Source of the DNA: Pseudomonadota bacterium
Lineage (GTDB): Bacteria; Pseudomonadota; Alphaproteobacteria; Rhizobiales; Devosiaceae
Length of the DNA: 64,000 nt
NCBI GenBank assembly: GCA_023391095.1
Contig: JAEWBN010000009.1
Location: 1 to 64,000, forward strand
Reading direction: 5' to 3'
Positions 31,080 to 42,095 of this stretch are shown piece after piece. Each line of letters starts with the position of its first letter. The first letter of the stretch is position 1. Both the position numbers and the translations under genes were made by a program. The notes below the pieces were generated by a model. That model saw nothing but the letters and a program-made list of their open reading frames with translations. It was not told the DNA's origin and made no database searches.

Positions 31080-33753
31080 AAATGAGGTCCATCAGCGTGC
31101 GCTGGGACTGCGGCTGCTCATAGACCGGCTGCTGCTGACCCAGATCGGCAGGCGGAGCAAAGCCGCCATTGTTCTGGATCTCGATCTGCTGCTGGACCGG
31201 GGCGCTGGGCACCCAGACCTGCTGGCCCGTGGCTGGGTCGGTGACCAGGGTCATGGGCAGGCCGGTTTCCGGATCGATCGGCGCGTCCTGAGTGAAGCCG
31301 GCGTCAAAGCCCTGCTGCTGGGAAAAGCCATTGTCCTGCTGCAGCGGGAAGCCGGTGACCGGATCGATGGGCTGGCCATTGGCGTCATAGGTGACGGACT
31401 GCCCAGCCCAGGGGTCGGCGCCGGTCGCGGTCGGCAGGCCCGTTGCGGGGTCGACCATGGTGCCGGTCTGGATCGGCGGATTGGAGGCCTGGCCCTGAAT
31501 GGGCTGGAGGCCCTGGATCGGCTGGCCGGTGGCCGGGTCGATGGCCACGATCTGGCCGGTCGCCGGATCGGTCATGGTCTGGACCACCTGACCCGAACCG
31601 CCATCGACATATTGCACCATGGGCTGGCCGGTCATCGGATCGATGGCGGGCTGACCGGTATTGGGATCGATCAGCTGCTGGGCGATGAGCTGGCCGGCAT
31701 AGGAGCCGCCGGGAATGGGATTGGGCGTACGGCCGGCCAGCGCCTTGGTCATGAATTCGGACCAGATGGCAGCCGGAACGTTGCCGCCGGAGAGACGGGT
31801 GCCCTTGTTGTCGTCATTGCCCAGCCAGACGCCAGTGACAATGGCCGAGGTGTAGCCCACAAACACGGCGTCGCGGGATTCCTGGGACGTACCGGTCTTG
31901 CCGCCCATGTCCCAGCCGCCGATCTGCGCGCCACGGCCCGTGCCAACCTCGACGGCGGTCTTGAGCATGTCGTTCATATAGGCGAGCACGGTGGGGTCTA
32001 TGACGCGGCCGGGGCCGGCATCGGAGGCCTCGTAAAGCACCTTGCCCTCGACGTCCTCGATCTTAGTGATGACATTGGGAATGACGCCATTGCCGCCATT
32101 GGCAAAGGGTGCATAGGCGCTGGTGAGTTCGAGCAGGTTCACTTCCTGGGTGCCAAGGGCGATGGAGGGAACCGGCGTCAGCTGGGAGGAAATGCCCAGG
32201 CGCATGGCGACTTCGATCACCTTTTCGGGCGTCACGTCGATGGCCAGGCGCGCCGCAATGGTGTTGAGCGAATAGGCCAGGCCCTGCCGCAGGGTCACGG
32301 TGCCGGCATATTTGCCGGTGGAATTGCGCGGGCTCCAGCCATTGAAGTCGAACTGGGCGTCTTCGGCCAGAGTGTCGGGCGTATAGCCCTTTTCCATGGC
32401 GGCCAGATAAACGAAGGGCTTGAAGGCAGAGCCGGGCTGGCGCTTGGCAGTGACCGCACGGTTGTACTGGCTCTGCTGATAGTCGACGCCGCCCACCATG
32501 GCGCGCACTGTGCCGTCTACTTCCATGGCGACGAGGGCTCCCTGGGAGAAGCCGCGATTAGGGCCTTCCGTCGTCACCTTCTCGCGCACGATGAACTCGG
32601 CGTCCTTCTGCATCTTCCAGTCGATGGTGGTCTGGACCACCACGTCCTTTTCGATCTCGCCGATATAGGCGGTCATCAGCGACTCGACCCAGTCGGCAAC
32701 GTAGGATTCCGAACCGGCAATGCGGGTGCGGACCGACTGGTCGGGGTCGATGCGGGCGGCCGAGGCTTCCTCGGTGGTGATATAGCCTTCCTGCGCCATG
32801 ACATTGAGCACGAGGCGCTGGCGTTCGGCGGCGCGGGTCGGGTTGGTCTTGGGGTTATAGACCGAGGGCGCCGGCAGGATGCCGACGAGCATGGCGGCCT
32901 GGCCCAGAGACAGATTGCGCGCCGAGACGCCGAAATAGGTCTGCGCCGCCGCCTCGATGCCATAGGCGCCCTGCCCGAAGAAGACGCGGTTCATATAGAG
33001 TTCGAGAATTTCTTCCTTGGTGAAATTCTGCTCGAGCCAGATGGCCAGAATGGCTTCCTGCACCTTGCGGCCCAGGGTCTGGTCGGGCGTGAGGAAGAGG
33101 TTCTTGGCGACCTGCTGGGTAAGGGTGGAGGCACCGCGGGTGATATCGCGCGCCTGGATGGACTCCACCGCGACCGCCATCAGACCGATCGGGTCGACGC
33201 CGAAATGGGTCATGAAGCGTCGGTCTTCCGACGCGATAAAGGCGGCGGGCACGTAATGCGGCAGTTCGCGGAAGGTGACGGCTTCGCCGCCCGTCTGTCC
33301 GCGGTTGGAAATGAGGCTGCCATCGGCGGCCAGGATGCGGATATTGGGCGGACGCTGGGGGATGGCCCAGGTGTCGGACGAGGGCAATTGCGCGCCGTAA
33401 TAGACGATGATGCCGATAACGGCCAGGCCGCCCCACAGGCAGGCGACAAAGCCCCACCAGAGCAGGCCCATGAGGAAGCCGCCGGAGCGCGAACGACGGC
33501 GCTTGGGCTTTGTAGCCTCGGCTTTGCCGCGCCTGGGTTTTTCCGCGCGGGGCGGCTTGCGGCCGCCGCCATTGCCGCCGCGCCCGCCGCCGCCGGGGGG
33601 CACGCCGCCGGAGCGTTCGTCGTCAATAAATATGCCTGCCGCCCGGCCCATGCTCGGCTCGACGCGCTGAGTACCCTTGGCAGCGCGCGGTTGCGCTTTG
33701 CCCTTCTGGCTGGGAGCCCCAACGCGGTCATCGGCCGAAATGCGGAAATCCAT
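31069..33753 (-). CDS. Class A penicillin-binding protein (PBP1A family) with DPxTG-repeat tail
   Basis: This bifunctional peptidoglycan synthase polymerises glycan strands and cross-links peptides at the inner membrane. The ATG is at 33753, one codon inside a TTG. A basic, Gly/Pro-rich cytoplasmic N-terminus (about 1-92) precedes one membrane segment (about 95-120). The glycosyltransferase domain has catalytic Glu in SEDRRFMTHFG (about 177). The transpeptidase has Ser443 in SAFK, SLN at 496-498 and KTGT at 620-623. From about 695 to 850 is a low-complexity tail with eight DPxTG units. The tail is unusual and is described separately. An HXXEE gene overlaps its 3' end. Confidence 0.95.
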   Translation of the reverse strand: MDFRISADDRVGAPSQKGKAQPRAAKGTQRVEPSMGRAAGIFIDDERSGGVPPGGGGRGGNGGGRKPPRAEKPRRGKAEATKPKRRRSRSGGFLMGLLWWGFVACLWGGLAVIGIIVYYGAQLPSSDTWAIPQRPPNIRILAADGSLISNRGQTGGEAVTFRELPHYVPAAFIASEDRRFMTHFGVDPIGLMAVAVESIQARDITRGASTLTQQVAKNLFLTPDQTLGRKVQEAILAIWLEQNFTKEEILELYMNRVFFGQGAYGIEAAAQTYFGVSARNLSLGQAAMLVGILPAPSVYNPKTNPTRAAERQRLVLNVMAQEGYITTEEASAARIDPDQSVRTRIAGSESYVADWVESLMTAYIGEIEKDVVVQTTIDWKMQKDAEFIVREKVTTEGPNRGFSQGALVAMEVDGTVRAMVGGVDYQQSQYNRAVTAKRQPGSAFKPFVYLAAMEKGYTPDTLAEDAQFDFNGWSPRNSTGKYAGTVTLRQGLAYSLNTIAARLAIDVTPEKVIEVAMRLGISSQLTPVPSIALGTQEVNLLELTSAYAPFANGGNGVIPNVITKIEDVEGKVLYEASDAGPGRVIDPTVLAYMNDMLKTAVEVGTGRGAQIGGWDMGGKTGTSQESRDAVFVGYTSAIVTGVWLGNDDNKGTRLSGGNVPAAIWSEFMTKALAGRTPNPIPGGSYAGQLIAQQLIDPNTGQPAIDPMTGQPMVQYVDGGSGQVVQTMTDPATGQIVAIDPATGQPIQGLQPIQGQASNPPIQTGTMVDPATGLPTATGADPWAGQSVTYDANGQPIDPVTGFPLQQDNGFSQQQGFDAGFTQDAPIDPETGLPMTLVTDPATGQQVWVPSAPVQQQIEIQNNGGFAPPADLGQQQPVYEQPQSQRTLMDLIFGN

Positions 33754-34034
33754 CAAGCAGACCTGTTCAAGAAAAGTGTCACGCCGCTTCTACCCTGTTC
33801 GCCGGCCAAGGGAAACCAATGGTAAGCAGGCGGTTAACGGGATCGCGCGCGCCTTTGCCAAAAGGCTGATCCGTTCCGCACGGTGTTGCGGCTTTTGCCA
33901 AAGCCTTTTCCGCGTCAATTGTGGCCGGTTTATGTGAGGATTTGCCGGCCTCGCCGCCGTGTTGCGCATGGAACACAGGTCGGGTCACGGGGGCTTTGCT
34001 TGACCCCCGGCGATGGCCCGCGCATAGAGCAGGC

Positions 34035-34559
34035 ATGATGATGCGCGTGCTCGGTTTTCTCGTTCTGCTGCTGGCCAGTCCGCCGTCGCTGGCGCAGGAT
34101 GCGGCCGACCGAGCGTTTGCAGCGGCGGCCGACGCGTTTGAAAGGGCCCTGCCCTCGCTGGGGCGCGAGCTTTATGGCGTCGATCTTGCCGCTTATCGCG
34201 ATGGGCTGACGCTGCGGCGGTTTTCATCGGCATATTGGGGCGTTACCGTGCGCCTAGCCGTCACATCGCCGTCATCGGCCAGTGGCGATTGCGGACGCTT
34301 TGCCGCCTATGTGACCATCCCGCCCCAGGAGGGCGTGGTCCGGCTGGCGCTCTGCCCGCAATTTTACCAGGAGGGCACGGACGGGCTGCGCCGGCTCACG
34401 GTTCTGCATGAAATGGTGCATGTCGTGGCCGGACCGGACGAATGCCGGGCCATGGCCTTTGCTGCCCGGATCGAGCAGGTGGCGACCGGCCGGCATACGC
34501 CGGTCGACCACTACTGGCAGGCCAATGGCTGTGTGGGCAGCGGCTTCAGCCTGCCCTGA
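34035..34559 (+). CDS. Secreted HExxH-containing putative zinc protease
   Basis: The ATG pair at 34035 gives about 174 residues with a signal peptide (MMRVLGFLVLLLASPPSLAQ, cleavage near 20). The mature protein contains LTVLHEMVHVVAGPDECRAM: an HEMVH zinc motif with a downstream Glu as a plausible third ligand. Four cysteines (GDCGRF, LALCPQ, DECRAM, NGCVG) could form disulfides. No family was recognised. It ends one base before the end of the convergent luciferase-like gene. A periplasmic minimal metalloprotease is the best reading. Confidence 0.65.
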   Translation: MMMRVLGFLVLLLASPPSLAQDAADRAFAAAADAFERALPSLGRELYGVDLAAYRDGLTLRRFSSAYWGVTVRLAVTSPSSASGDCGRFAAYVTIPPQEGVVRLALCPQFYQEGTDGLRRLTVLHEMVHVVAGPDECRAMAFAARIEQVATGRHTPVDHYWQANGCVGSGFSLP

Positions 34560-35582
34560 TCAGCGCCAGCCCAGGCCCGGGGCGACATATTTGAGAATGC
34601 TCTCGATGACATGGGCATTGTAGTCGACGCCGAGCTGGTTGGGCACGGTCAGGAGCAGGGTATCGGCTTCGGCAATGGCCTCGTCGCGCTTGAGGTCGTC
34701 GATCAGCCGGTCCGGTTCGGCCGTGTAGCCACGACCGAAGACGGCGCGTTTTTCGGGCTCGATATAGCCGAACTGGTCTTCTTCCGGGCGGCCTGCGCCA
34801 AAGAACATGCGGTCCTGATCGTTGACCAGGGCGAAGATCGAGCGGCTGACCGAGACGCGGGGTTCACGGTTATGGCCCGCCTCCTTCCATGCCGCGCGAT
34901 AGGCGCGGATCTGTTCGGCCTGCTGGACATGGAAGGGTTTGCCGGACTCGTCGAATTTGAGCGTCGAGGATTGCAGGTTCATGCCCATTTTTGCCGCCCA
35001 GACGGCGGTTGCGTCGCTGGCGGCGCCCCACCAGATGCGCTCGCGCAGACCTTCGGAATGCGGTTCGAGCCGCAGGAGGCCCGGCGGATTGGGGAACATG
35101 GGGCGGGGATTGGGCTGAGCAAACCCCTTGCCCCCAAGCACTTCGAGAAACACTTCGGCATGCTGGCGGGCCATGTCCTGATCGGTCTTGCCCTCTTCAG
35201 GCTGGAACCCGAAATAGCGCCAGCCGTCGATCACCTGTTCGGGTGAGCCGCGGGAAATGCCCAATTGCAGGCGACCGCCGGAAATGAGATCGGCCGCGCC
35301 GGTATCTTCGGCCATGTAGAGCGGATTTTCGTAGCGCATGTCGATCACGGCCGTGCCGATCTCGATGTTCCCGGTGCGCGCCCCGACGGCGGCAAGAAGC
35401 GGAAAGGGCGAGGCAAGCTGGCGGGCAAAGTGATGCACGCGGAAATAGGCGCCGTCGGCCCCCAGTTCCTCGGCGGCTACCGCCAGGTCAATCGACTGCA
35501 ATAGCGCGTCGCCCGCCGAGCGGGTGCCCGATTGGGGCGAAGGATTCCAGTGTCCGAAGGACAGAAAACCGATCTTTTTCAT
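34560..35582 (-). CDS. LLM class flavin-dependent oxidoreductase
   Basis: The 340-residue protein is a luciferase-like monooxygenase: an (alpha/beta)8 fold inferred from MKKIGFLSFGHW, the EELGADGAYFRVHHF segment, FPLLAAVGARTGNIEIGTAV, and later GGRLQLGISRGSPEQVIDGW, typical of the FMN/F420 luciferase family. It would oxidise an unknown substrate with reduced flavin and oxygen. It stands alone, divergent from the diguanylate cyclase gene. Confidence 0.9.
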   Translation of the reverse strand: MKKIGFLSFGHWNPSPQSGTRSAGDALLQSIDLAVAAEELGADGAYFRVHHFARQLASPFPLLAAVGARTGNIEIGTAVIDMRYENPLYMAEDTGAADLISGGRLQLGISRGSPEQVIDGWRYFGFQPEEGKTDQDMARQHAEVFLEVLGGKGFAQPNPRPMFPNPPGLLRLEPHSEGLRERIWWGAASDATAVWAAKMGMNLQSSTLKFDESGKPFHVQQAEQIRAYRAAWKEAGHNREPRVSVSRSIFALVNDQDRMFFGAGRPEEDQFGYIEPEKRAVFGRGYTAEPDRLIDDLKRDEAIAEADTLLLTVPNQLGVDYNAHVIESILKYVAPGLGWR

Positions 35583-35718
35583 TCACGCTCCGTTTGCAGG
35601 TTGCGCCGATAGTGAAACAATCCTGCTTCTGTGTGGACCCATAGACAAGACGGGCCGTTGGACTGCAAGTGGTGAGCAGGACGGTGCCATGCAATGGGAC
35701 CGGGAGGAAGGAGCAGGA

Positions 35719-36798
35719 ATGCGCCTTGAGGACAAGACGACGACAGCCCATGGCGCGCAGGGCGCCAAAGAGGGGCTGGCCGGGCCGGTTTCCACCGAAA
35801 TCCAGCTGCTGGAACAGCATCAGCGGCTGGAACTGGCAGCGCAGGTGGGCGGGCTGGGCGTCTGGGACTATGACATTGCCAGCGATCGCATGACCTGCGA
35901 CGCGCGCTGGTATGCGATCATGGGGCGCAGCCCGGACCGGCCCATCGTGTCAGTGGCCGATTTCCAGAGTGTCATTCATCCGGAAGACCGTGAGCGGGCT
36001 ACCGAGGTACAGGACACGGCACGCCAGCTGCTGTCGGAGCGAAAGAATTACGGCATTGAATTCCGCATCGTGAGGCCCGACGGCGAAGTGCGCTGGGTAC
36101 GCTCCTCAGCCATGATTTTCGATGATTTCCAAGGCAATCCCAGCCGTGCCGTCGGCTATGTGATCGATATTACGGACACCTGGCTGGCCGAGCAGAAGCT
36201 CATCCGGAACAATGAAGCCCTACGCGAACAGGTGCAGATCCTGCGTCGCGAAGCCATGATCGACGCGGTGACCGGCATTGCCAACCGTCGTGCGCTCGAC
36301 GAGGAACTACACCGGGCCTGCGCGCTGGCGCGGCGGGAAGGCACTAGCCTTGCCGTGGCCATGCTCGATATCGATCATTTCAAGGCCTATAACGACCGTT
36401 ATGGTCATCGCCAGGGAGACCGGGCGCTGGCTGCGGTGGCCGAGGCCATCGCATCAGCAGCCTGGCGGCCCTATGACCTGGCGGCGCGCTATGGCGGGGA
36501 AGAATTCTGCCTGATCCTTTCGGACGGGGCCCAGCCGCAGCGGGTTCTTGAGCGGGTCTATGAAAATGTGGAGGCGCTTGCGCTCGAACATGCGGCATCC
36601 CCCGTAGCAAGGACGCTCACCATCAGTTGTGGCTTTGTGCAGGCGGGCGACACGAAGGAGCTTGAGCCGGAGCACCTGATCGCGGCGAGCGATGCGGCGC
36701 TCTATGCCGCCAAGCACAGGGGGCGCAATCGCATGGTGGCTTTTGACGCTGCGCTGGTGGGGGCGAAGGGCCAGCCGGGAGCCCCGGCCGGCCGATAG
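35719..36798 (+). CDS. PAS-GGDEF diguanylate cyclase
   Basis: The ATG at 35719 has aaggag at ideal spacing, so longer frames back to 35524 are unlikely; the product is about 359 residues. A PAS domain of the PAS_3 type (GVWDYDIASDRMTCDARWY through RAVGYVIDIT) senses an unknown signal. A short coiled coil leads to a GGDEF domain with active-site RYGGEEF near 256-262. The inhibitory I-site RPYD lies five residues before it. Intact A- and I-sites predict active, feedback-inhibited c-di-GMP synthesis. The protein is cytosolic. Its stop is one base from the convergent gyrB stop. Confidence 0.92.
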   Translation: MRLEDKTTTAHGAQGAKEGLAGPVSTEIQLLEQHQRLELAAQVGGLGVWDYDIASDRMTCDARWYAIMGRSPDRPIVSVADFQSVIHPEDRERATEVQDTARQLLSERKNYGIEFRIVRPDGEVRWVRSSAMIFDDFQGNPSRAVGYVIDITDTWLAEQKLIRNNEALREQVQILRREAMIDAVTGIANRRALDEELHRACALARREGTSLAVAMLDIDHFKAYNDRYGHRQGDRALAAVAEAIASAAWRPYDLAARYGGEEFCLILSDGAQPQRVLERVYENVEALALEHAASPVARTLTISCGFVQAGDTKELEPEHLIAASDAALYAAKHRGRNRMVAFDAALVGAKGQPGAPAGR

Positions 36799-36799
36799 G

Positions 36800-39226
<2,427 letters not shown>

Positions 39227-39429
39227 GAGGTCCGAATCAGTCGATTAACGTAAGTTTTGTTCTAGCGGAATGGGGCTCAAACCCCAAGAAATTTGCCCGT
39301 TTGAGCTGGATTTGCGGGGCATAATGGCTGCCAAAAACCCCGTTCCTGCGCCCTTGCCGGAAAAGGGAGCGCAGCCCGCCCAAAAGCGGGGTGGCCGGAC
39401 CTTCCCTTCGCACGACGCCAAAGCAGACG

Positions 39430-40542
39430 TCAGCCGCCGCTGAGGCGCCCGTCGCGCACTGCAATGTGCTGAGCCCGATGCTCCAGCGCTTCAAACAGCA
39501 CCGGGTCTGTGCCGGTGAGGAAACACTGCGTTTCGAGCCCGTCCAGCGCCTGAAACAGGGCCCGCCGGCGATCGGGATCGAGATGGGCGGCGATCTCGTC
39601 CAGCAAGAGGAATGGCGTAATCCCGGTCCTGAGGCGCACGAGCCGGGCATGGGCCAGGATCAGCCCGATCAAGAGTGCCTTCTGCTCGCCGGTCGAGCCC
39701 AGAGCCGCCGGCATGTTCTTTTGCGCATGCACCACATCGAGATCGACGCGGTGCGGTCCTGATGTGGTGCGTCCGGCCGCCCGATCAAGGGGCCGGAGGG
39801 CATGCCAGCGTTGCAGCAGCAGGGTTTCGAGCTCGGCCGAAGTATGCGGCTCGGCCACATCCTCAAACAGCGGCGTCAGGGCCAGCTGCGCGGCCGGAAA
39901 CGAATTGTCCTCAAGGCTTTCGGCAATGAGGGCCTGAAGATGGGCGAGGCTGTCGGTGCGCGCCAGATGGATCGAGGCACCCGCCTCAGCCATTTGCGCT
40001 TCGATGGCGTTGAGCCAGCGCCCGTCGCCGCCCTCCTCAAGCAGCTTGTTGCGCTGGCGCATCAGCTTTTCGTAGTCAGAGACGGCGGCCGAATGGGTGG
40101 GGATGAGGGTCGTCACCAGCCGGTCGAGAAAACGGCGCCGGTCGCCCGCCGGCCCGGAAAACAGGCCATCCATCGATGGAGTCAGCCAGAGGACGCGCAA
40201 GTAGTCGCTCATGGCCTCGATGGAGCGGGCATTGGCGCCATTGATACGGGCACGCCGGCCGCCATCGGACGTGGCGCCCGTGCCGATATCGGCGGGCCCA
40301 TCGGCAGTTTCGACGCTGGCCGCGACCGCCCAGGGCTGATCCGTGCCATGAGCCTGGAGCGTATCGAAGCTGGCGCCCCGCAGCCCGCGGCCGGGCGAGA
40401 GCACGGAGACGGCCTCCAGCAGATTGGTCTTGCCCGAGCCATTGGGGCCGGTCAGCACGAGGTGGCGCTGGTCCAGATCAAGCGCCGCAGAGGCGTAGTT
40501 GCGGAAGGCGGTGAGGCGCAGGCGGGAGATGTGGCGGATCAT
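39430..40542 (-). CDS. recF: DNA replication/repair protein RecF
   Basis: RecF loads RecA at gaps with RecOR. The upstream-extended frame runs through a repeat; the ATG at 40542 (MIRHISRLRL) is the real start, giving 370 residues. It has the SMC-like ABC ATPase motifs Walker A TGPNGSGKTNLLEA, signature STGEQKALLIGLILA, and Walker B LLLDEIAAHLD. It lies between dnaN and gyrB. A family A repeat fills the dnaN-recF gap and may separate their transcripts. Confidence 0.97.
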   Translation of the reverse strand: MIRHISRLRLTAFRNYASAALDLDQRHLVLTGPNGSGKTNLLEAVSVLSPGRGLRGASFDTLQAHGTDQPWAVAASVETADGPADIGTGATSDGGRRARINGANARSIEAMSDYLRVLWLTPSMDGLFSGPAGDRRRFLDRLVTTLIPTHSAAVSDYEKLMRQRNKLLEEGGDGRWLNAIEAQMAEAGASIHLARTDSLAHLQALIAESLEDNSFPAAQLALTPLFEDVAEPHTSAELETLLLQRWHALRPLDRAAGRTTSGPHRVDLDVVHAQKNMPAALGSTGEQKALLIGLILAHARLVRLRTGITPFLLLDEIAAHLDPDRRRALFQALDGLETQCFLTGTDPVLFEALEHRAQHIAVRDGRLSGG

Positions 40543-40557
40543 TGGTCGTGTTCGGGC

Positions 40558-40690
40558 AAAGGCCCCCTCACCCGGCCCATGGGGCCGACCTCTCCCCAAG
40601 AGGGAGAGATGTCGCTCCGCTCTTTCAGCACCACCTCACCTCTCCCTTGGGGGAGAGGTCGCCGCAACGCTGCGGATGAGGGGGCCTTCT
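40558..40690. repeat. Family A repeat between dnaN and recF
   Basis: Two copies face each other. The left begins aaaggccccctcaccc with hairpin ggccc-atg-gggcc and the cctctcccc/gagggagag palindrome. The right ends gatgagggggccttct in reverse orientation. The whole is an imperfect inverted repeat of about 130 bp placed in the core replication gene cluster. Confidence 0.85.
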
Positions 40691-40706
40691 TGGCAAGAAT
40701 AGCAGC

Positions 40707-41828
40707 CTACACGCGCATCGGCATAAGCACGTAAAGTGCGTTGGCCTCGCCCTCTTCCTTGACCAGGGTGGGTGAATTGGCGTCGTTGAACAGGAAGACG
40801 GCGCTTTCCGAGCGGATCTGCTGGATGATGTCGAGCAGATACCGGGCATTGAAGCCGATCTCGAAGCTGTCGATGTCGAAATCGACCGCCACTTCCTCAT
40901 TGGCGGTGCCGTGATCCGGATTGGTGACCGAAAGTTCGAGCAGGCCATTGGAGGCCGAGAGCTTGACGGCCTTGCCGCCGCGATCGGACGCAATGGTGGA
41001 TACACGGTCGACGGCAATGGCAAAGCCGGCCTTGTCGACCAGCATTTGCTTATCGTTGTTCTTGGGGGTGACGCGCTCGTAATCGGGGAAGGTGCCCTCG
41101 ATCAGCTTGGAGAGCAGCACGACCGTGCCGACGGTGAAGCGGATCTTGGTGTCGGAGACTTCCACATGGATGTCGCCGTCCACGCCATCGAGCAGCTTCT
41201 GGACTTCGCCCACGGTCTTTTTGGGCACGATGATGCCCTGCATGCCTTCCGATCCGACAGGGGCTGCCATTTCGGCGCGCGCCATGCGATGGCCGTCTGT
41301 CGCGACGGCGCGGAAAAGATTGCCCGAAGCGCTGTTCTGGACGGCGTGGAAATAGATGCCGTTGAGGTAGTAGCGCGTTTCCTCGTTGGAAATGGCGAAC
41401 TGGGTGCGCTCGATCAACTCGCGCAGTGAGGCGGCGGCGATGTCGAATTCGTGCGGAAAGGCCCCGGACTTGAGATCAGGGAAGCTGTCGGGCGACAGGC
41501 ACGCCAGGTTGAAGCGGGAGCGACCAGAGGTGAGAACCATGTTCTCCCCGCCATCGGTTTCGAGCCGCACTTCGGCGCCGTCGCTGAGCTTGCGGACGAT
41601 TTCGTAAAGCGTATGGGCGGGCACCGTAGTGGAGCCCGGGGTCGAGACCATGGCCGGCAGGCTTTCGGTCACTTCGATGTCGAGGTCGGTGGCGCGCAGT
41701 TCGACACGGTCATCGCTGGCCTTGAACAGCACGTTGGCCAGGATCGGATAGGTATTGCGGCGTTCGACCACCCGATGCACATGGCTCAGCGACTTGAGCA
41801 GATGGTTGCGTTCGAGCGTGACTTTCAT
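40707..41828 (-). CDS. dnaN: DNA polymerase III subunit beta (sliding clamp)
   Basis: The clamp encircles DNA and tethers polymerase III. The ATG at 41828 (MKVTLERNHLLKSLSHVHRVVERRN, cited in part) gives 373 residues, the usual length. Three clamp domains are recognisable, with YPILANVLF, FATDGHRMA-like VATDGHRMARAEM, and the C-terminal binding-pocket motif YVLMPMRV ending the protein. A conspicuous 9-bp hairpin lies 44 nt before the start codon. Confidence 0.97.
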   Translation of the reverse strand: MKVTLERNHLLKSLSHVHRVVERRNTYPILANVLFKASDDRVELRATDLDIEVTESLPAMVSTPGSTTVPAHTLYEIVRKLSDGAEVRLETDGGENMVLTSGRSRFNLACLSPDSFPDLKSGAFPHEFDIAAASLRELIERTQFAISNEETRYYLNGIYFHAVQNSASGNLFRAVATDGHRMARAEMAAPVGSEGMQGIIVPKKTVGEVQKLLDGVDGDIHVEVSDTKIRFTVGTVVLLSKLIEGTFPDYERVTPKNNDKQMLVDKAGFAIAVDRVSTIASDRGGKAVKLSASNGLLELSVTNPDHGTANEEVAVDFDIDSFEIGFNARYLLDIIQQIRSESAVFLFNDANSPTLVKEEGEANALYVLMPMRV

Positions 41829-41871
41829 TTCAAACCTACCCTTGGCACTTGCACACGCCTCAAAAGACGGC

Positions 41872-41895
41872 AAACCCCGGCGCGAACCGGGGTTT
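41872..41895 (-). promoter_or_regulatory. Hairpin in the dnaN leader
   Basis: A perfect 9-bp stem, aaaccccgg (41872-41880) with ccggggttt (41887-41895), has a 6-nt loop and lies 44-67 nt upstream of the dnaN ATG. On the dnaN strand it is followed by a broken T-run (tttgccgtctttt). It may be an upstream terminator, or an attenuator if dnaN is co-transcribed with dnaA. Confidence 0.5.
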
Positions 41896-42045
41896 GGACA
41901 TTTACAATTCAGCGATCAAAAGGCAAGTGCAGGCGCTGCGCCACAAGCAGGTAATCCCCGCTTTCAAAAGGTCAGGACCGCCTCTTGCGCAGGCGATCTC
42001 TGGAATTCGTGCCCTGCGCGCTTAGCGCTTAGGGCGTTCGGTCCT

Positions 42046-42070
42046 AAAATCGCTCCACTGGAGCGATTTT
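42046..42070 (-). terminator. Hairpin terminator after dnaA
   Basis: A perfect 11-bp stem, aaaatcgctcc (42046-42056) with ggagcgatttt (42060-42070), has a 3-nt loop and ends 25 bp beyond the dnaA stop, with A/T ends on both sides that allow bidirectional termination. The same gatcgctcc/ggagcgatc palindrome recurs at 9279-9299, so it belongs to a small repeat family used as a terminator. Confidence 0.75.
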
Positions 42071-42095
42071 GCTGCGGCGAGGCCGCAGCCGGACC

